A stretch of DNA of 64,000 nt, from positions 5,305,969-5,369,968 of the forward strand of contig NZ_CP024866.1 of assembly GCF_004136015.1 (NCBI RefSeq), given 5' to 3'. The notes below the pieces were generated by a model. That model saw only the letters and a program-made list of their open reading frames with translations, was not told where the DNA came from and searched no databases. How positions within the stretch are numbered: position 1 is the stretch's first letter; each line of letters opens with the position of its first letter. Shown here piece by piece: positions 8,264 to 17,226 of the stretch. Both the position numbers and the translations under genes were made by a program. Source of the DNA: Pseudomonas sp. ACM7. Its GTDB lineage: Bacteria > Pseudomonadota > Gammaproteobacteria > Pseudomonadales > Pseudomonadaceae.

Positions 8264-8390
8264 GGAGCCTCCAGATGCAAGTCGGTTTCATACCTTAAAG
8301 GTATCAAGTCAGACCAATTCTATATTGGCTTCCCGAAAAAAGCCGTACCAGAATCGGTTCCAGAACTTTAAGAACCTGACGGGTATCGAC
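8264..8390. promoter_or_regulatory. catR-catB divergent promoter with LysR recognition palindrome
   Basis: ATACCTTAAAGGTAT at 8290-8304 is a perfect palindrome with the ATAC-N7-GTAT form known for CatR recognition sites, which overlap the catR promoter and sit near -60 of catB. Downstream, CCAATTCTATATTGG (8314-8328) contains a likely catB -10 (TATATT, 8321-8326) and would be the activation site. Assignments are by eye. Confidence 0.7.
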
Positions 8391-9539
8391 ATGCTTGCAA
8401 CAGCCATTGAATCGATCGAGACGATCATCGTCGATCTGCCGACCATCCGCCCGCACAAGCTGGCGATGCACACCATGCAGAACCAGACCCTGGTGATCAT
8501 TCGCGTGCGCTGCGCCGACGGCATTGAAGGTATTGGCGAATCCACCACCATCGGTGGCCTGGCCTACGGCAACGAAAGCCCTGACAGCATCAAGACCAAC
8601 ATCGACCGACACTTCGCACCGCTGCTGCTGGGCCAGGACAGCGCCAATGTGAATGCCGCGATGTTGCGCCTGGAGCGCAGCATCCGTGGCAACACCTTTG
8701 CTAAATCAGGTATCGAAACCGCCTTGCTCGACGCTCAGGGCAAGCGCCTTGGGCTGCCGGTCAGCGAGTTGTTGGGCGGCCGCGTTCGCGATGCCCTGCC
8801 AGTGGCGTGGACCCTGGCCAGTGGTGACACCGACAAGGACATCGCCGAAGCGGAAAAAATGCTCGACCTGCGCCGCCACCGGATTTTCAAACTGAAAATC
8901 GGCGCGGGTGAGGTCAACCGCGACCTGGCCCACGTCATTGCGATCAAAAAAGCCCTGGGCGACCGCGCCAGCGTGCGGGTCGATGTCAATCAGGCCTGGG
9001 ATGAAGCGGTTGCGCTGCGCGCCTGCCGGATCCTGGGAACCAACGGCATCGACCTGATCGAACAGCCGATCTCTCGCAATAACCGCGCCGGCATGGCGCG
9101 CCTGAACGCCGTGAGCCCGGCGCCGATCATGGCCGACGAATCCATCGAGTGCGTGGAAGATGCGTTCAATCTGGCCCGTGAAGGCGCGGCCTCGGTGTTT
9201 GCCTTGAAGATCGCCAAGAACGGCGGCCCGCGTGCCGTGCTGCGAACCGCTGCGATTGCCGAAGCGGCCGGTATCGGCCTGTACGGCGGCACCATGCTCG
9301 AAGGTGGCATCGGCACCCTGGCCTCGGCCCATGCCTTTGTCACGCTGAACAAGCTGGCGTGGGACACCGAGCTGTTCGGCCCGCTGCTGCTGACTGAAGA
9401 CATTCTCAGCGAGCCGCTGGTCTATCGCGATTTCGAGTTGCACGTGCCGAAAACACCGGGCCTGGGCCTGAGCCTCGATGAAGAACGTCTGGCGTTCTTC
9501 CGTCGTGACAAAACGTCTACTGCCATTCATCACGCCTGA
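8391..9539 (+). CDS. catB: Muconate cycloisomerase
   Basis: CatB converts cis,cis-muconate to muconolactone in the cytoplasm, the second ring-derived step of the catechol ortho-pathway. The 382-residue protein belongs to the enolase superfamily: capping domain first, then the barrel with the catalytic KxK pair in FKLKIGAG, metal ligands in DVNQAWDE, LIEQPIS and MADESI, and the second lysine in FALKIAKNGG. I place the start at the ATG at 8391 (MLATAIESI), since longer versions would extend through the promoter. It is the first gene of catBCA and its stop is 10 bases before catC. Confidence 0.95.
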   Translation: MLATAIESIETIIVDLPTIRPHKLAMHTMQNQTLVIIRVRCADGIEGIGESTTIGGLAYGNESPDSIKTNIDRHFAPLLLGQDSANVNAAMLRLERSIRGNTFAKSGIETALLDAQGKRLGLPVSELLGGRVRDALPVAWTLASGDTDKDIAEAEKMLDLRRHRIFKLKIGAGEVNRDLAHVIAIKKALGDRASVRVDVNQAWDEAVALRACRILGTNGIDLIEQPISRNNRAGMARLNAVSPAPIMADESIECVEDAFNLAREGAASVFALKIAKNGGPRAVLRTAAIAEAAGIGLYGGTMLEGGIGTLASAHAFVTLNKLAWDTELFGPLLLTEDILSEPLVYRDFELHVPKTPGLGLSLDEERLAFFRRDKTSTAIHHA

Positions 9540-9549
9540 GGAGAGCATT

Positions 9550-9840
9550 ATGCTGTTCCACGTAAAAATGACCGTGAATCTGCCGGTCGACATGAATCCG
9601 CAAGCAGCCGCCAAATTGAAGGCTGACGAAAAAGCCCTGGCCCTGCGCCTGCAAGAGCAAGGCAAGTGGCGTCACCTGTGGCGCATCGCCGGGCACTATG
9701 CCAATTACAGCGTTTTTGACGTCGACAGCGTGCAGGAACTGCACGACCTGCTCATGCAATTGCCGCTGTTTCCGTACATGGCGATCGAGGTCGACGCGAT
9801 GTGCCGGCATCCTTCTTCCATCCGCGAGGATGACCGCTGA
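9550..9840 (+). CDS. catC: Muconolactone delta-isomerase
   Basis: CatC isomerises muconolactone to the beta-ketoadipate enol-lactone. The 96-residue protein begins MLFHVKMTVNLP and contains the conserved DEKALALRLQEQGKWRHLWR segment and the PLFPYM motif near the end, which are diagnostic for this small decamer-forming enzyme. GAGGAGAG lies just upstream of the ATG. It sits between catB and catA in the usual Pseudomonas order. Confidence 0.95.
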   Translation: MLFHVKMTVNLPVDMNPQAAAKLKADEKALALRLQEQGKWRHLWRIAGHYANYSVFDVDSVQELHDLLMQLPLFPYMAIEVDAMCRHPSSIREDDR

Positions 9841-9895
9841 ACCCAGCCTGTTCAGTTCGCTACGCTAATAATTACAAGATGAGGAACCCACCAAA

Positions 9896-10825
9896 ATGAA
9901 CGTCAAGATTTCCCACACTGCCAGTGTCCAGAAGTTTCTCGAAGAGGCCAGCGGTCTGCTCAACGACGCCGGCGACCCGCGGGTCAAGGCCCTGGTCTAC
10001 CGCATCCTGCGTGATTCGGTGAACATCATCGAAGACCTGGCCGTGACCCCGGAAGAGTTCTGGAAAGCCGTCAACTACCTCAACGTGCTGGGTGCGCGTC
10101 AAGAGGCCGGGTTGGTGGTGGCCGGGCTCGGTCTGGAGCATTACCTCGACCTGCTGATGGACGCCGAAGACGAGCAGGCCGGCAAGGCCGGCGGCACACC
10201 GCGAACCATCGAAGGCCCGCTGTACGTGGCGGGTGCGCCGCTGTCGGAAGGCGAAGCGCGACTGGATGACGGCGTCGATCCGGGTGTGGTGCTGTTCATG
10301 CAGGGCCAGGTCAAAAACACCGCCGGCGAACCGTTGGCCGGCGCGGTGGTGGATGTCTGGCACGCCAACACCGGCGGCACTTATTCCTACTTCGATACCA
10401 CTCAATCGGAGTTCAACCTGCGTCGTCGTATCGTCACCGATGCCGAAGGTCGTTATCGCTTGCGCAGCATCGTGCCGTCGGGCTATGGCTGCCCGCCGGA
10501 CGGTCCGACCCAGCAACTGCTCGATCAATTGGGCCGTCATGGTCAACGGCCGGCGCACATTCACTTCTTCATTTCCGCGCCGGATCATCGTCACCTGACC
10601 ACCCAGATCAACCTCGATGGCGATCAATACCTGCACGACGATTTCGCCTATGCCACCCGTGACGAGCTGATTGCCAAAATCACCTTCAGCGACGATCCAC
10701 AGCGTGCAGCGGCGCACGGTGTCAGCGGTCGATTTGCCGAAATCGATTTCGATTTCACCTTGCAGACCTCCGCGCAACCCGACGAGCAGCAACGCCACGA
10801 ACGGGTCCGCGCACTCGAGGACTGA
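9896..10825 (+). CDS. catA: Catechol 1,2-dioxygenase
   Basis: CatA cleaves catechol between the hydroxyls to cis,cis-muconate using non-haem Fe(III). In this 309-residue protein the four iron ligands are visible as Tyr163 (GTYSYF), Tyr197 (SGYGCP), His221 and His223 (AHIHFF). The N-terminal helical dimerisation domain occupies about residues 1-100 and the beta-sandwich dioxygenase domain follows. AGATGAGG precedes the ATG. It is the last gene of catBCA, 55 bases after catC, and is followed by a REP palindrome that probably ends or stabilises the message. Confidence 0.96.
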   Translation: MNVKISHTASVQKFLEEASGLLNDAGDPRVKALVYRILRDSVNIIEDLAVTPEEFWKAVNYLNVLGARQEAGLVVAGLGLEHYLDLLMDAEDEQAGKAGGTPRTIEGPLYVAGAPLSEGEARLDDGVDPGVVLFMQGQVKNTAGEPLAGAVVDVWHANTGGTYSYFDTTQSEFNLRRRIVTDAEGRYRLRSIVPSGYGCPPDGPTQQLLDQLGRHGQRPAHIHFFISAPDHRHLTTQINLDGDQYLHDDFAYATRDELIAKITFSDDPQRAAAHGVSGRFAEIDFDFTLQTSAQPDEQQRHERVRALED

Positions 10826-10851
10826 TCGCGGGATGTGAGCGAACCCGACCT

Positions 10852-10941
10852 TGTGGGAGCGGGCTTGCTCGCGAAGGGGCCATCAGCTTCAGCATCAACG
10901 CTGACTGACACACCGCCTTCGCGAGCAAGCCCGCTCCCACA
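10852..10941. repeat. REP palindrome
   Basis: Arms of 25 bases (TGTGGGAGCGGGCTTGCTCG onward, and its reverse complement) flank a 40-base spacer. Same family as copies at 37.5, 59.1, 60.7 and 63.7 kb. Confidence 0.95.
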
Positions 10942-11047
10942 CGGGTTTCGGTAACTGACTGGCAGCACGTCGGCCTACTGACACACCGTTGCGCGCACTG
11001 TTCTAGAATGGCCCGACGTTACCTATAACAACAATGAGAGTTACCCG

Positions 11048-12007
11048 ATGATGCAAGCGCAACTGTTGAGTCAGCGCAGCACCGTATTCGACCACGCCGA
11101 CCCTTACGCGGTGTCTGGCTACGTCAATCAGCATGTCGGTAACCATTGCATTCTGATGCCCCGGGCCGGGCGACCGCTGGCCAGTCTCAATCATCGCAAG
11201 TTTGCCAGCCTCGACCTGTGCCGCATCAGCTATGGCGGCAGCGTACGGGTTACTTCCGGTGCGCTGGAAAGCATCTATCACCTGCAAGTTCTGCTGCGCG
11301 GCAACTGCCTGTGGCGCGGCCACGGCCAGGAACACTACTTCGCGCCCGGCGAGTTGCTGCTGATCAATCCCGACGATCCGGTGGACCTGACGTATTCCGA
11401 CGATTGCGAAAAATTCATTCTGAAAGTCCCTACCCCGTTGCTGGAATCCGTGTGCGATGAACAGCGCTGGCGCTATCCGGGGCAGGGCGTGCGGTTTCTG
11501 GAGAACCGTTATCAGCTCGATGAACTGGAAGGCTTTGTCGGTCTGCTGGCGATGATTTGCCAGGAAGCTGAGGCCACCGAGCAGATTCCCAGGGTGCAGG
11601 AGCACTACGCACAGATCATCGTCAGCAAGATGCTCAGCCTGATGAAGACCAATGTCAGCCGGATCAGTCTCGGCTCACAGACGGCCACGTTCGAGGTGAT
11701 TGCCGACTACATCGCGGGCCACCTCAAACAGGACATCGACAGCGAAGAACTGGCGCGCCAGGCGCGGATGAGTTTGCGCTCGTTGTACGGATTGTTTGAA
11801 CGCAACGCCGGCACCACGCCGAAAAACTACATCCGGCAAAAACGCCTTGAGCGCATCAACGCCTGCCTGAGCGACCCGACCTGCAACGTGCGCAACGTCA
11901 CGGAAGTGGCCATGGATTACGGCTTCCTGCACCTGGGCCGGTTCTCCGACAGTTACCGCAAACAGTTTGGCGAACTGCCGTCGGACACCCTCAAACGCCG
12001 CCACTGA
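11048..12007 (+). CDS. benR: AraC/XylS-family activator of the benzoate genes
   Basis: BenR activates benABCD when benzoate is present. The 319-residue protein has an N-terminal ligand-binding half with a cupin-like pattern (GNCLWRGHGQEHYFAPGE) and a C-terminal double helix-turn-helix of AraC type (LARQARMSLRSLYGLFER..GTTPKNYIRQKRLE, then VAMDYGFLHLGRFSDSYRKQFGELPS). It lies directly upstream of benA on the same strand, separated by a REP and two direct repeats that fit XylS/BenR half-sites. Two ATGs lie together at 11048 and 11051; either may be used. Confidence 0.92.
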   Translation: MMQAQLLSQRSTVFDHADPYAVSGYVNQHVGNHCILMPRAGRPLASLNHRKFASLDLCRISYGGSVRVTSGALESIYHLQVLLRGNCLWRGHGQEHYFAPGELLLINPDDPVDLTYSDDCEKFILKVPTPLLESVCDEQRWRYPGQGVRFLENRYQLDELEGFVGLLAMICQEAEATEQIPRVQEHYAQIIVSKMLSLMKTNVSRISLGSQTATFEVIADYIAGHLKQDIDSEELARQARMSLRSLYGLFERNAGTTPKNYIRQKRLERINACLSDPTCNVRNVTEVAMDYGFLHLGRFSDSYRKQFGELPSDTLKRRH

Positions 12008-12016
12008 AACACCGGA

Positions 12017-12107
12017 CCCCGTAGGAGCTGCCGCAGGCTGCGATCTTTTGATTTTGCTTTTTAAAGGCAAGATCAAAAGATCGCAGCCTGCGGCAGCTCC
12101 TACGGGG
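12017..12107. repeat. REP palindrome, GTAGGAGCTG family
   Basis: A near-perfect inverted repeat: CCCCGTAGGAGCTGCCGCAG onward and its complement, with a short AT-rich loop. It separates benR from the benA operator and may end the benR transcript. Confidence 0.95.
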
Positions 12108-12118
12108 TTCTTGCATTT

Positions 12119-12180
12119 TGCAGTAAACGGATACGGGTCTGCACCCAGCGGATAGTCCGCCACTTCCGCCCGTCCTAGCA
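12119..12180 (+). promoter_or_regulatory. benA promoter with two XylS/BenR-type direct repeats
   Basis: Two direct repeats of the form TGCA-N6-GGATA lie at 12119-12133 and 12140-12154, spaced 21 bases, as in XylS/BenR operators at Pm and benA promoters. A possible -10 (TAGCAT, 12175-12180) follows at a distance that places a -35 at 12152-12157, overlapping the proximal repeat by a few bases, the arrangement known for these activators. Confidence 0.85.
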
Positions 12181-12217
12181 TGGCCCTGCCTGAATAAAAA
12201 CAATGGAGGCGGCGGCC

Positions 12218-13582
12218 ATGTCCCTGCGACCCGAATACCTTCACTCCCTGCTCGAAGATGACAAAGAACAGGGCATCTATCGCTGCAAGCGCGAGATGTT
12301 CACCGACCCGCGGCTGTTCGATCTCGAGATGCAGTACATCTTCGAAGGCAACTGGCTGTACCTGGCCCACGAAAGCCAGATCCCCAACAAAAACGACTTC
12401 TACACCACCACCATGGGGCGCCAGTCGATCTTCATCGCGCGCAACAAGGACGGTGAGCTCAATGCGTTCCTCAACGCCTGCAGCCATCGTGGCGCGACGC
12501 TGTGCCGGCACAAGTCCGGCAACAAAAGTTCGTACACCTGCCCATTCCATGGCTGGACCTTCAACAACTCCGGCAAGCTGCTCAAGGTTAAGGATCCGGC
12601 CGAAGCGGGCTACCCGGCGAGCTTCAACTGCGAAGGCTCCCACGACCTGACCAAGGTTGCGCGTTTCGAGTCCTATCGCGGCTTCCTGTTTGGCAGCCTC
12701 AAGGCTGATGTCGTGCCGTTGGTTGAACACCTGGGCGAGTCGGCAAAGATCATCGACATGATCGTCGACCAGTCCGCCGATGGCCTGGAAGTATTGCGCG
12801 GTTCCTCCAGCTACATCTACGAAGGCAACTGGAAACTCACCGCCGAAAACGGCGCCGACGGCTATCACGTCAGCTCCGTGCACTGGAACTACGCGGCCAC
12901 CCAGAACCAGCGCAAGCAGCGCGAGGCCGGCGATTGCAACCCGACCATGAGTGCCGGCAGTTGGGCCAAGCAGGGCGGTGGTTTCTACTCCTTCGACAAG
13001 GGCCACATGTTGCTCTGGACCCGTTGGGCCAACCCTGAAGATCGCCCGTTGTACGAGCGTCGCGACGAACTGGCCCAGGACTTCGGCAAGGCCCGCGCCG
13101 ACTGGATGATCGAGAACTCGCGCAACCTGTGCCTGTACCCGAACGTGTACCTGATGGACCAGTTCAGCTCACAGATTCGCATCGCCCGGCCGATCTCGGT
13201 CGACCGTACGGAAATCACCATTTACTGCATCGCCCCCAAAGGCGAAAGCGACCACGCCCGTTCGAGCCGGATTCGTCAGTACGAAGACTTTTTCAACGTC
13301 AGCGGCATGGCCACCCCGGATGATCTGGAAGAGTTTCGTTCCTGCCAGACCAGTTATCAGGGCAGCGTGACCGCCTGGAACGACATGTCCCGTGGCGCCG
13401 AACACTGGATCGAAGGCGCCGATGAGGCGGCCAAGGAAATCGACCTGCATCCGCTGCTCAGCGGCGTGCGCACCGAAGACGAAGGCCTGTTCGTGCTGCA
13501 ACACAAGTATTGGCAGCAGACCATGCTCAAGGCCCTAGCCGCCGAGCAGTCCGAACTGATTCCTGTGGAGGCCGTGCAATGA
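12218..13582 (+). CDS. benA: Benzoate 1,2-dioxygenase, large (alpha) subunit
   Basis: BenA is the catalytic subunit that, with BenB and reductase BenC, dihydroxylates benzoate to the cis-diol carboxylate. The 454-residue protein has the Rieske site Cys88-X-His90 (CSHRG) and Cys108-X2-His111 (CPFHGW), then the mononuclear iron motif in [15 protein letters not shown] chose the ATG at 12218 because GGAGG lies eight bases upstream; the ATG at 12203 overlaps that site and is less likely. The stop overlaps the benB start (ATGA), so the two are translationally coupled. Confidence 0.95.
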   Translation: MSLRPEYLHSLLEDDKEQGIYRCKREMFTDPRLFDLEMQYIFEGNWLYLAHESQIPNKNDFYTTTMGRQSIFIARNKDGELNAFLNACSHRGATLCRHKSGNKSSYTCPFHGWTFNNSGKLLKVKDPAEAGYPASFNCEGSHDLTKVARFESYRGFLFGSLKADVVPLVEHLGESAKIIDMIVDQSADGLEVLRGSSSYIYEGNWKLTAENGADGYHVSSVHWNYAATQNQRKQREAGDCNPTMSAGSWAKQGGGFYSFDKGHMLLWTRWANPEDRPLYERRDELAQDFGKARADWMIENSRNLCLYPNVYLMDQFSSQIRIARPISVDRTEITIYCIAPKGESDHARSSRIRQYEDFFNVSGMATPDDLEEFRSCQTSYQGSVTAWNDMSRGAEHWIEGADEAAKEIDLHPLLSGVRTEDEGLFVLQHKYWQQTMLKALAAEQSELIPVEAVQ

Positions 13583-14067
13583 CCATCACCTATGACACCG
13601 TGCGCGATTTTCTCTACCGCGAAGCGCGCTACCTCGATGATCGGCAATGGGACGAATGGCTGGAGTTGTACGCCCCGGACGCAACGTTCTGGATGCCGTC
13701 CTGGGACGACAACGACGAGTTGACCGAAGACCCGCAGCGGGAAATCTCGCTGATCTGGTACGGCAACCGCACTGGCCTGGAAGACCGCGTCTTCCGCATC
13801 AAGACCGAGCGTTCCAGCGCCACCATGCCGGACACCCGCACCTCGCACAACATCAGCAACATCGAGCTGCTCGAGCAGGCCGACGGCTTCTGCAAGGTGC
13901 GCTTCAACTGGCACACCCTGAGCTTTCGCTACAAGACCGTCGACAGCTATTTCGGCAGCAGTTTCTACACCCTCGATGTGCGCGGTGAAAACCCGCTGAT
14001 CAAGGCCAAGAAAGTGATCCTGAAGAACGACTACGTTCGCCAGGTCATCGATGTTTACCACCTGTGA
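13579..14067 (+). CDS. benB: Benzoate 1,2-dioxygenase, small (beta) subunit
   Basis: The structural beta subunit of the hexameric oxygenase, 162 residues, of the NTF2-like fold. Recognisable segments are [20 protein letters not shown] near the start, [12 protein letters not shown], and the C-terminal [18 protein letters not shown] end that is typical of BenB/XylY. Its ATG overlaps the benA stop, so it is made in proportion to BenA. It has no catalytic residues of its own. Confidence 0.95.
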   Translation: MTITYDTVRDFLYREARYLDDRQWDEWLELYAPDATFWMPSWDDNDELTEDPQREISLIWYGNRTGLEDRVFRIKTERSSATMPDTRTSHNISNIELLEQADGFCKVRFNWHTLSFRYKTVDSYFGSSFYTLDVRGENPLIKAKKVILKNDYVRQVIDVYHL

Positions 14068-14077
14068 GGCAGCCGTC

Positions 14078-15091
14078 ATGACTCATTCCATCGCATTCAA
14101 TTTCGAAGACGGCGTCACCCGATTTATCGACGCCAACGCCGGCGAAACCGTGGCCGATGCCGCGTATCGCCAGGGCATCAATATTCCACTGGATTGCCGC
14201 GACGGCGCCTGCGGTACCTGCAAATGCTTCGCCGAGGCCGGCCGTTATGATTTGGGCGAGGAGTACATCGAAGACGCGCTCAGCGCGGAAGAAGCGGAGC
14301 AAGGTTTTGTCCTGACCTGCCAGATGCGCGCCCAGAGCGATTGCGTGGTGCGCGTGCCGACCTCATCCGAGGTGTGCCGCACACGTCAGGCCAGTTATGA
14401 CGCGACCATCAGTGCCGTGCGCCAGTTGTCCGACAGCACCATCGCGCTGTCGATCAAAGGCGAAGCCCTGAGCAAACTGGCGTTCCTGCCGGGGCAATAC
14501 GTGAACCTCGGGATTCCCGGCAGCGAGCAGACCCGCGCCTATTCGTTCAGCTCGTTGCAGCGCGACGGCGAGGTCAGTTTCCTGATCCGAAACGTGCCCG
14601 GCGGCTTGATGAGCAGCTTCCTCACCGGCATGGCCAAGGCCGGCGACAGCATGAGCCTGGCCGGGCCGTTGGGCAGCTTCTATCTGCGCGACATTCGCCG
14701 TCCGTTGTTGCTGCTGGCCGGTGGTACGGGACTGGCACCGTTCACGGCGATGCTGGAAAAAATCGCCGAGCAGGGCAGTGAGCATCCGCTGCATTTGATC
14801 TACGGCGTGACCAACGATTTCGATCTGGTGGAGATGGATCGACTCGAAGCCTTCGCCGCACGAATCCCGAACTTCAGCTTCAGTGCCTGCGTGGCCAACC
14901 CGGACAGTCAGCACCCGCTCAAGGGCTACGTGACCCAACACATCGAACCGCAGCATTTGAACGAAGGCGACGTCGATGTTTACCTGTGCGGCCCGCCGCC
15001 GATGGTCGAGGCCGTCAGCCAGTTCATTCGTGAAAAAGGCATCGCGCCGACAAACTTTTACTACGAGAAATTTGCCGCCAGCGCGGCGTAA
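14078..15091 (+). CDS. benC: Benzoate 1,2-dioxygenase reductase
   Basis: BenC passes electrons from NADH through FAD and a 2Fe-2S cluster to the oxygenase. The 337-residue protein starts with a plant-type ferredoxin domain (cluster cysteines in CRDGACGTCKC and later LTCQM), followed by the FAD domain (RAYSFSS) and the NADH domain (LLLAGGTGLAPF, and CGPPPMVE near the end). The start at 14078 lies 11 bases after benB. A REP palindrome separates it from benD. Confidence 0.95.
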   Translation: MTHSIAFNFEDGVTRFIDANAGETVADAAYRQGINIPLDCRDGACGTCKCFAEAGRYDLGEEYIEDALSAEEAEQGFVLTCQMRAQSDCVVRVPTSSEVCRTRQASYDATISAVRQLSDSTIALSIKGEALSKLAFLPGQYVNLGIPGSEQTRAYSFSSLQRDGEVSFLIRNVPGGLMSSFLTGMAKAGDSMSLAGPLGSFYLRDIRRPLLLLAGGTGLAPFTAMLEKIAEQGSEHPLHLIYGVTNDFDLVEMDRLEAFAARIPNFSFSACVANPDSQHPLKGYVTQHIEPQHLNEGDVDVYLCGPPPMVEAVSQFIREKGIAPTNFYYEKFAASAA

Positions 15092-15114
15092 GAATTCTCT
15101 GCGGCATTGTCCCT

Positions 15115-15201
15115 GTAGGAGCTGTCGAGTGAAACGAGGCTGCGATCTTTATAAGGGCGACATCAAAAGATCGCAGCCTCGTTTCACTCGACAGCTCCTA
15201 C
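15115..15201. repeat. REP palindrome inside the ben operon
   Basis: Inverted repeat GTAGGAGCTGTCGAGTGAAA with its reverse complement, inserted in the 139-base gap between benC and benD. It may lower benD expression relative to benABC or protect the upstream message. Confidence 0.95.
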
Positions 15202-15230
15202 GGAGGGGTTGGCGCAAACACGAGGTATGT

Positions 15231-16004
15231 ATGAACAGATTCCACGAAAAAGTCGCGCTGATCACCGGCGCCGCCCAAGGCATCGGTCGGCGCGTTGCCG
15301 AGCGCATGGCGGCGGAAGGGGCGCGGTTGATTCTGGTCGATCGCTCCGAGCTGGTGTTCGAGGTTCAGCAGCAATTGGGGCAGGGCAGCCAGGTGCTGGC
15401 GCTGACCGCAGATCTTGAGCAATACAGCGAATGCAGCCGCGTGATGCAAACCGCCGTCGAGCGTTTCGGGCGTCTGGATGTGCTGGTCAATAATGTAGGC
15501 GGGACGATCTGGACCAAGCCTTTTGAGCATTACGAAGCGTCGCAGATCGAGGCCGAAGTGCGCCGTTCGCTGTTCCCGACGCTGTGGTGCTGTCATGCCG
15601 CGCTGCCGTTCATGCTTGAGCAGGGGAGTGGCGCTATCGTCAACGTTTCGTCCATCGCCACGCGCAGTGTCAATCGCGTGCCGTACGGTGCGGCGAAGGG
15701 TGGGGTCAACGCGCTGACCGCTTGCCTGGCCTTCGAAACCGCCGGTCGCGGGATTCGGGTCAATGCCACCGCACCCGGTGGCACCGAAGCGCCGCCGCGG
15801 GTGATTCCGCGCAACAGCGCCGATCAGAGCGAGCAGGAGAAGGTCTGGTATCAGCAGATTGTCGACCAGACGCTCGACAGCAGTTTGATGAAGCGCTATG
15901 GCACGCTGGATGAACAGACAAGCGCTATTCTGTTTCTGGCCAGCGACGAAGCGTCCTATATCACCGGCATGATCATGCCGGTCGGTGGCGGCGACCTGGG
16001 CTGA
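15231..16004 (+). CDS. benD: 1,6-dihydroxycyclohexa-2,4-diene-1-carboxylate dehydrogenase
   Basis: BenD oxidises and decarboxylates the benzoate cis-diol to catechol with NAD+, linking the ben genes to catA. It is a short-chain dehydrogenase of 257 residues: the NAD site TGAAQGIG (about residues 12-19), NNVGG, the catalytic Ser in NVSS and the Tyr-X3-Lys in YGAAK. CGAGG lies upstream of the ATG at 15231; an ATG four bases earlier is out of frame. The REP upstream places it 139 bases from benC. Transport genes such as benK or benE, often next to these, are not in the window. Confidence 0.92.
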   Translation: MNRFHEKVALITGAAQGIGRRVAERMAAEGARLILVDRSELVFEVQQQLGQGSQVLALTADLEQYSECSRVMQTAVERFGRLDVLVNNVGGTIWTKPFEHYEASQIEAEVRRSLFPTLWCCHAALPFMLEQGSGAIVNVSSIATRSVNRVPYGAAKGGVNALTACLAFETAGRGIRVNATAPGGTEAPPRVIPRNSADQSEQEKVWYQQIVDQTLDSSLMKRYGTLDEQTSAILFLASDEASYITGMIMPVGGGDLG

Positions 16005-16045
16005 CGCGACTGGCCAACAACCCATCCTCAATCGGAGTCATCGTG

Positions 16046-16385
16046 ATGAGCGACAAACCCACGATCGTGCTGGTCCATGGTTTTTGGGGCGGTGCTGCCC
16101 ACTGGAACAAAGTCATCGCGGGTGATGGGCATCACCCAGAAAGCGCCACTGGCCAGCACCTTCGGCGACACCATTAACACGGTGGCGTGGAAGAAGAAGC
16201 CGTCGTGGTATCAGGTTTCCACAGATGACAGGATGATCGCACCACAAAATCAGCAGTGGATGGCGGAGCGGCTGAACGCCAGGGAGATCCTGACCCTGAA
16301 CGCCAGCCATGCGTCCCTGGCGTCGATGCCGGTCGAGATTGCAGCGTTCATCGATAAGGCCGCGACGGCGTTGGCCGCAGGATAG
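16046..16385 (+). pseudogene. Alpha/beta hydrolase remnant with internal deletion and frameshift
   Basis: The start encodes MSDKPTIVLVHGFWGGAAHW, the N-terminus and oxyanion region of a small alpha/beta hydrolase of about 230-240 residues. After KVIAG the homology jumps, in another reading frame, to a C-terminal part: ITQKAPLASTFGD, PSWYQVSTDDRMIAP and HASLASMP, carrying the late catalytic His. The nucleophile-elbow region is missing, so roughly 130 codons were deleted and the frame shifted. It cannot make a working enzyme. It follows benD by about 40 bases but is probably unrelated to benzoate metabolism. Confidence 0.8.
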
Positions 16386-16391
16386 AGAGCC

Positions 16392-16754
16392 TTACAGGCG
16401 ACGCTGAAACGCTTTGATGATTCTGAGCGTGGCGTCGCTTGTGTTCAGGTTCTGTACCGCGTCCAGCGGATACCAGATGCAATCGAAAATTTCGTTTTGC
16501 GGGCGGGCCTCGCCCGGGTTCGTCACAAAGGCCTCGTACACATGGTGTCGGGTGCTGGCCGTTTGCATCTCCATCAGGTACAGCATCCCGTCGACCCCAA
16601 GCCCTGTCTCTTCCTGAAGCTCTCGCGTGGCGGCGTCGGCAATGGCTTCACCGCGCTCAACCTTTCCGCCGGGTAGCATCCAGCGACTCCTTGGCTTGCG
16701 CACCAGGAGAATGTGCCGGTCCTGCTCGCAAATGACGGTCGCGCGTACTTTCAT
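16392..16754 (-). CDS. Nudix hydrolase
   Basis: A 120-residue pyrophosphatase of the Nudix family. The box G-x5-E-x7-R-E-L-x2-E-E-x-G spans about residues 30-52 (GGKVERGE, then RELQEETG), with the metal-binding glutamates present. Such small members usually clean up oxidised or damaged nucleotides or related diphosphates; the substrate cannot be told. It runs opposite to the hydrolase remnant and stops 6 bases from its end. Confidence 0.85.
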   Translation of the reverse strand: MKVRATVICEQDRHILLVRKPRSRWMLPGGKVERGEAIADAATRELQEETGLGVDGMLYLMEMQTASTRHHVYEAFVTNPGEARPQNEIFDCIWYPLDAVQNLNTSDATLRIIKAFQRRL

Positions 16755-16965
16755 GTGTTACCTGATTGCCGTTTGTCATAAATCAGTCATAAAAATGCAA
16801 TATTCGAGCCGGGGTGTCTGTCTCAAGGGTTGGAGTGATGGTCGAGGTTGAAAGTGCAACCGGATGCCGAAATTCTGGCGCGACGTCTGGTCGGCACTTC
16901 ATGGAAGGTCGGGTGTAAGGTATTCAAGTGAATCTAGGATCATCACTGCCGAAATGGAGGTGACT

Positions 16966-17169
16966 ATGAGCGTTCCAATGCTGACCAAAATGCACATGAA
17001 CGGTTATGACGTACTCAGCGTGAACAACGGCCCATGGCGAGTGTGCACCAAAGGTGACCGGCTTGGAGCCTTTGGCAGTAGAGAGGAAGCACTGGCCTTT
17101 GCGGCCGCTCTTCCCGGCTACAAGGCCAAAGCAAGTCGGCCTGCACGCAGCCAGAAATCAGATAAATAG
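16966..17169 (+). CDS. Small hypothetical protein, possibly DUF2188-like
   Basis: A 67-residue protein. GGAGG five bases upstream fixes the ATG at 16966; a longer frame from 16864 has no ribosome site. The core DVLSVNNGPWRVCTKGDRLG followed by FGSREEALAFAAAL and a lysine-rich tail resembles the small DUF2188-type fold (strand, strand, strand, helix), though that is a shape match only. A weak terminator hairpin follows. Confidence 0.6.
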   Translation: MSVPMLTKMHMNGYDVLSVNNGPWRVCTKGDRLGAFGSREEALAFAAALPGYKAKASRPARSQKSDK

Positions 17170-17178
17170 CGCACTTGC

Positions 17179-17203
17179 AGCCCCGGTTCGCAGGGGCTTT
17201 TCT
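17179..17203 (+). terminator. Weak rho-independent terminator
   Basis: AGCCCC at 17179-17184 pairs with GGGGCT at 17193-17198 and is followed by TTTTC. Confidence 0.45.
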
Positions 17204-17226
17204 TCGCTGGGCGCTGAGGTCCCGGG

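Noticed and set aside
10852..10941. Repeated palindromes taken as a possible CRISPR array
   Set aside because: The repeats are dispersed single REP palindromes without regular spacing or spacers, and no cas gene is present.
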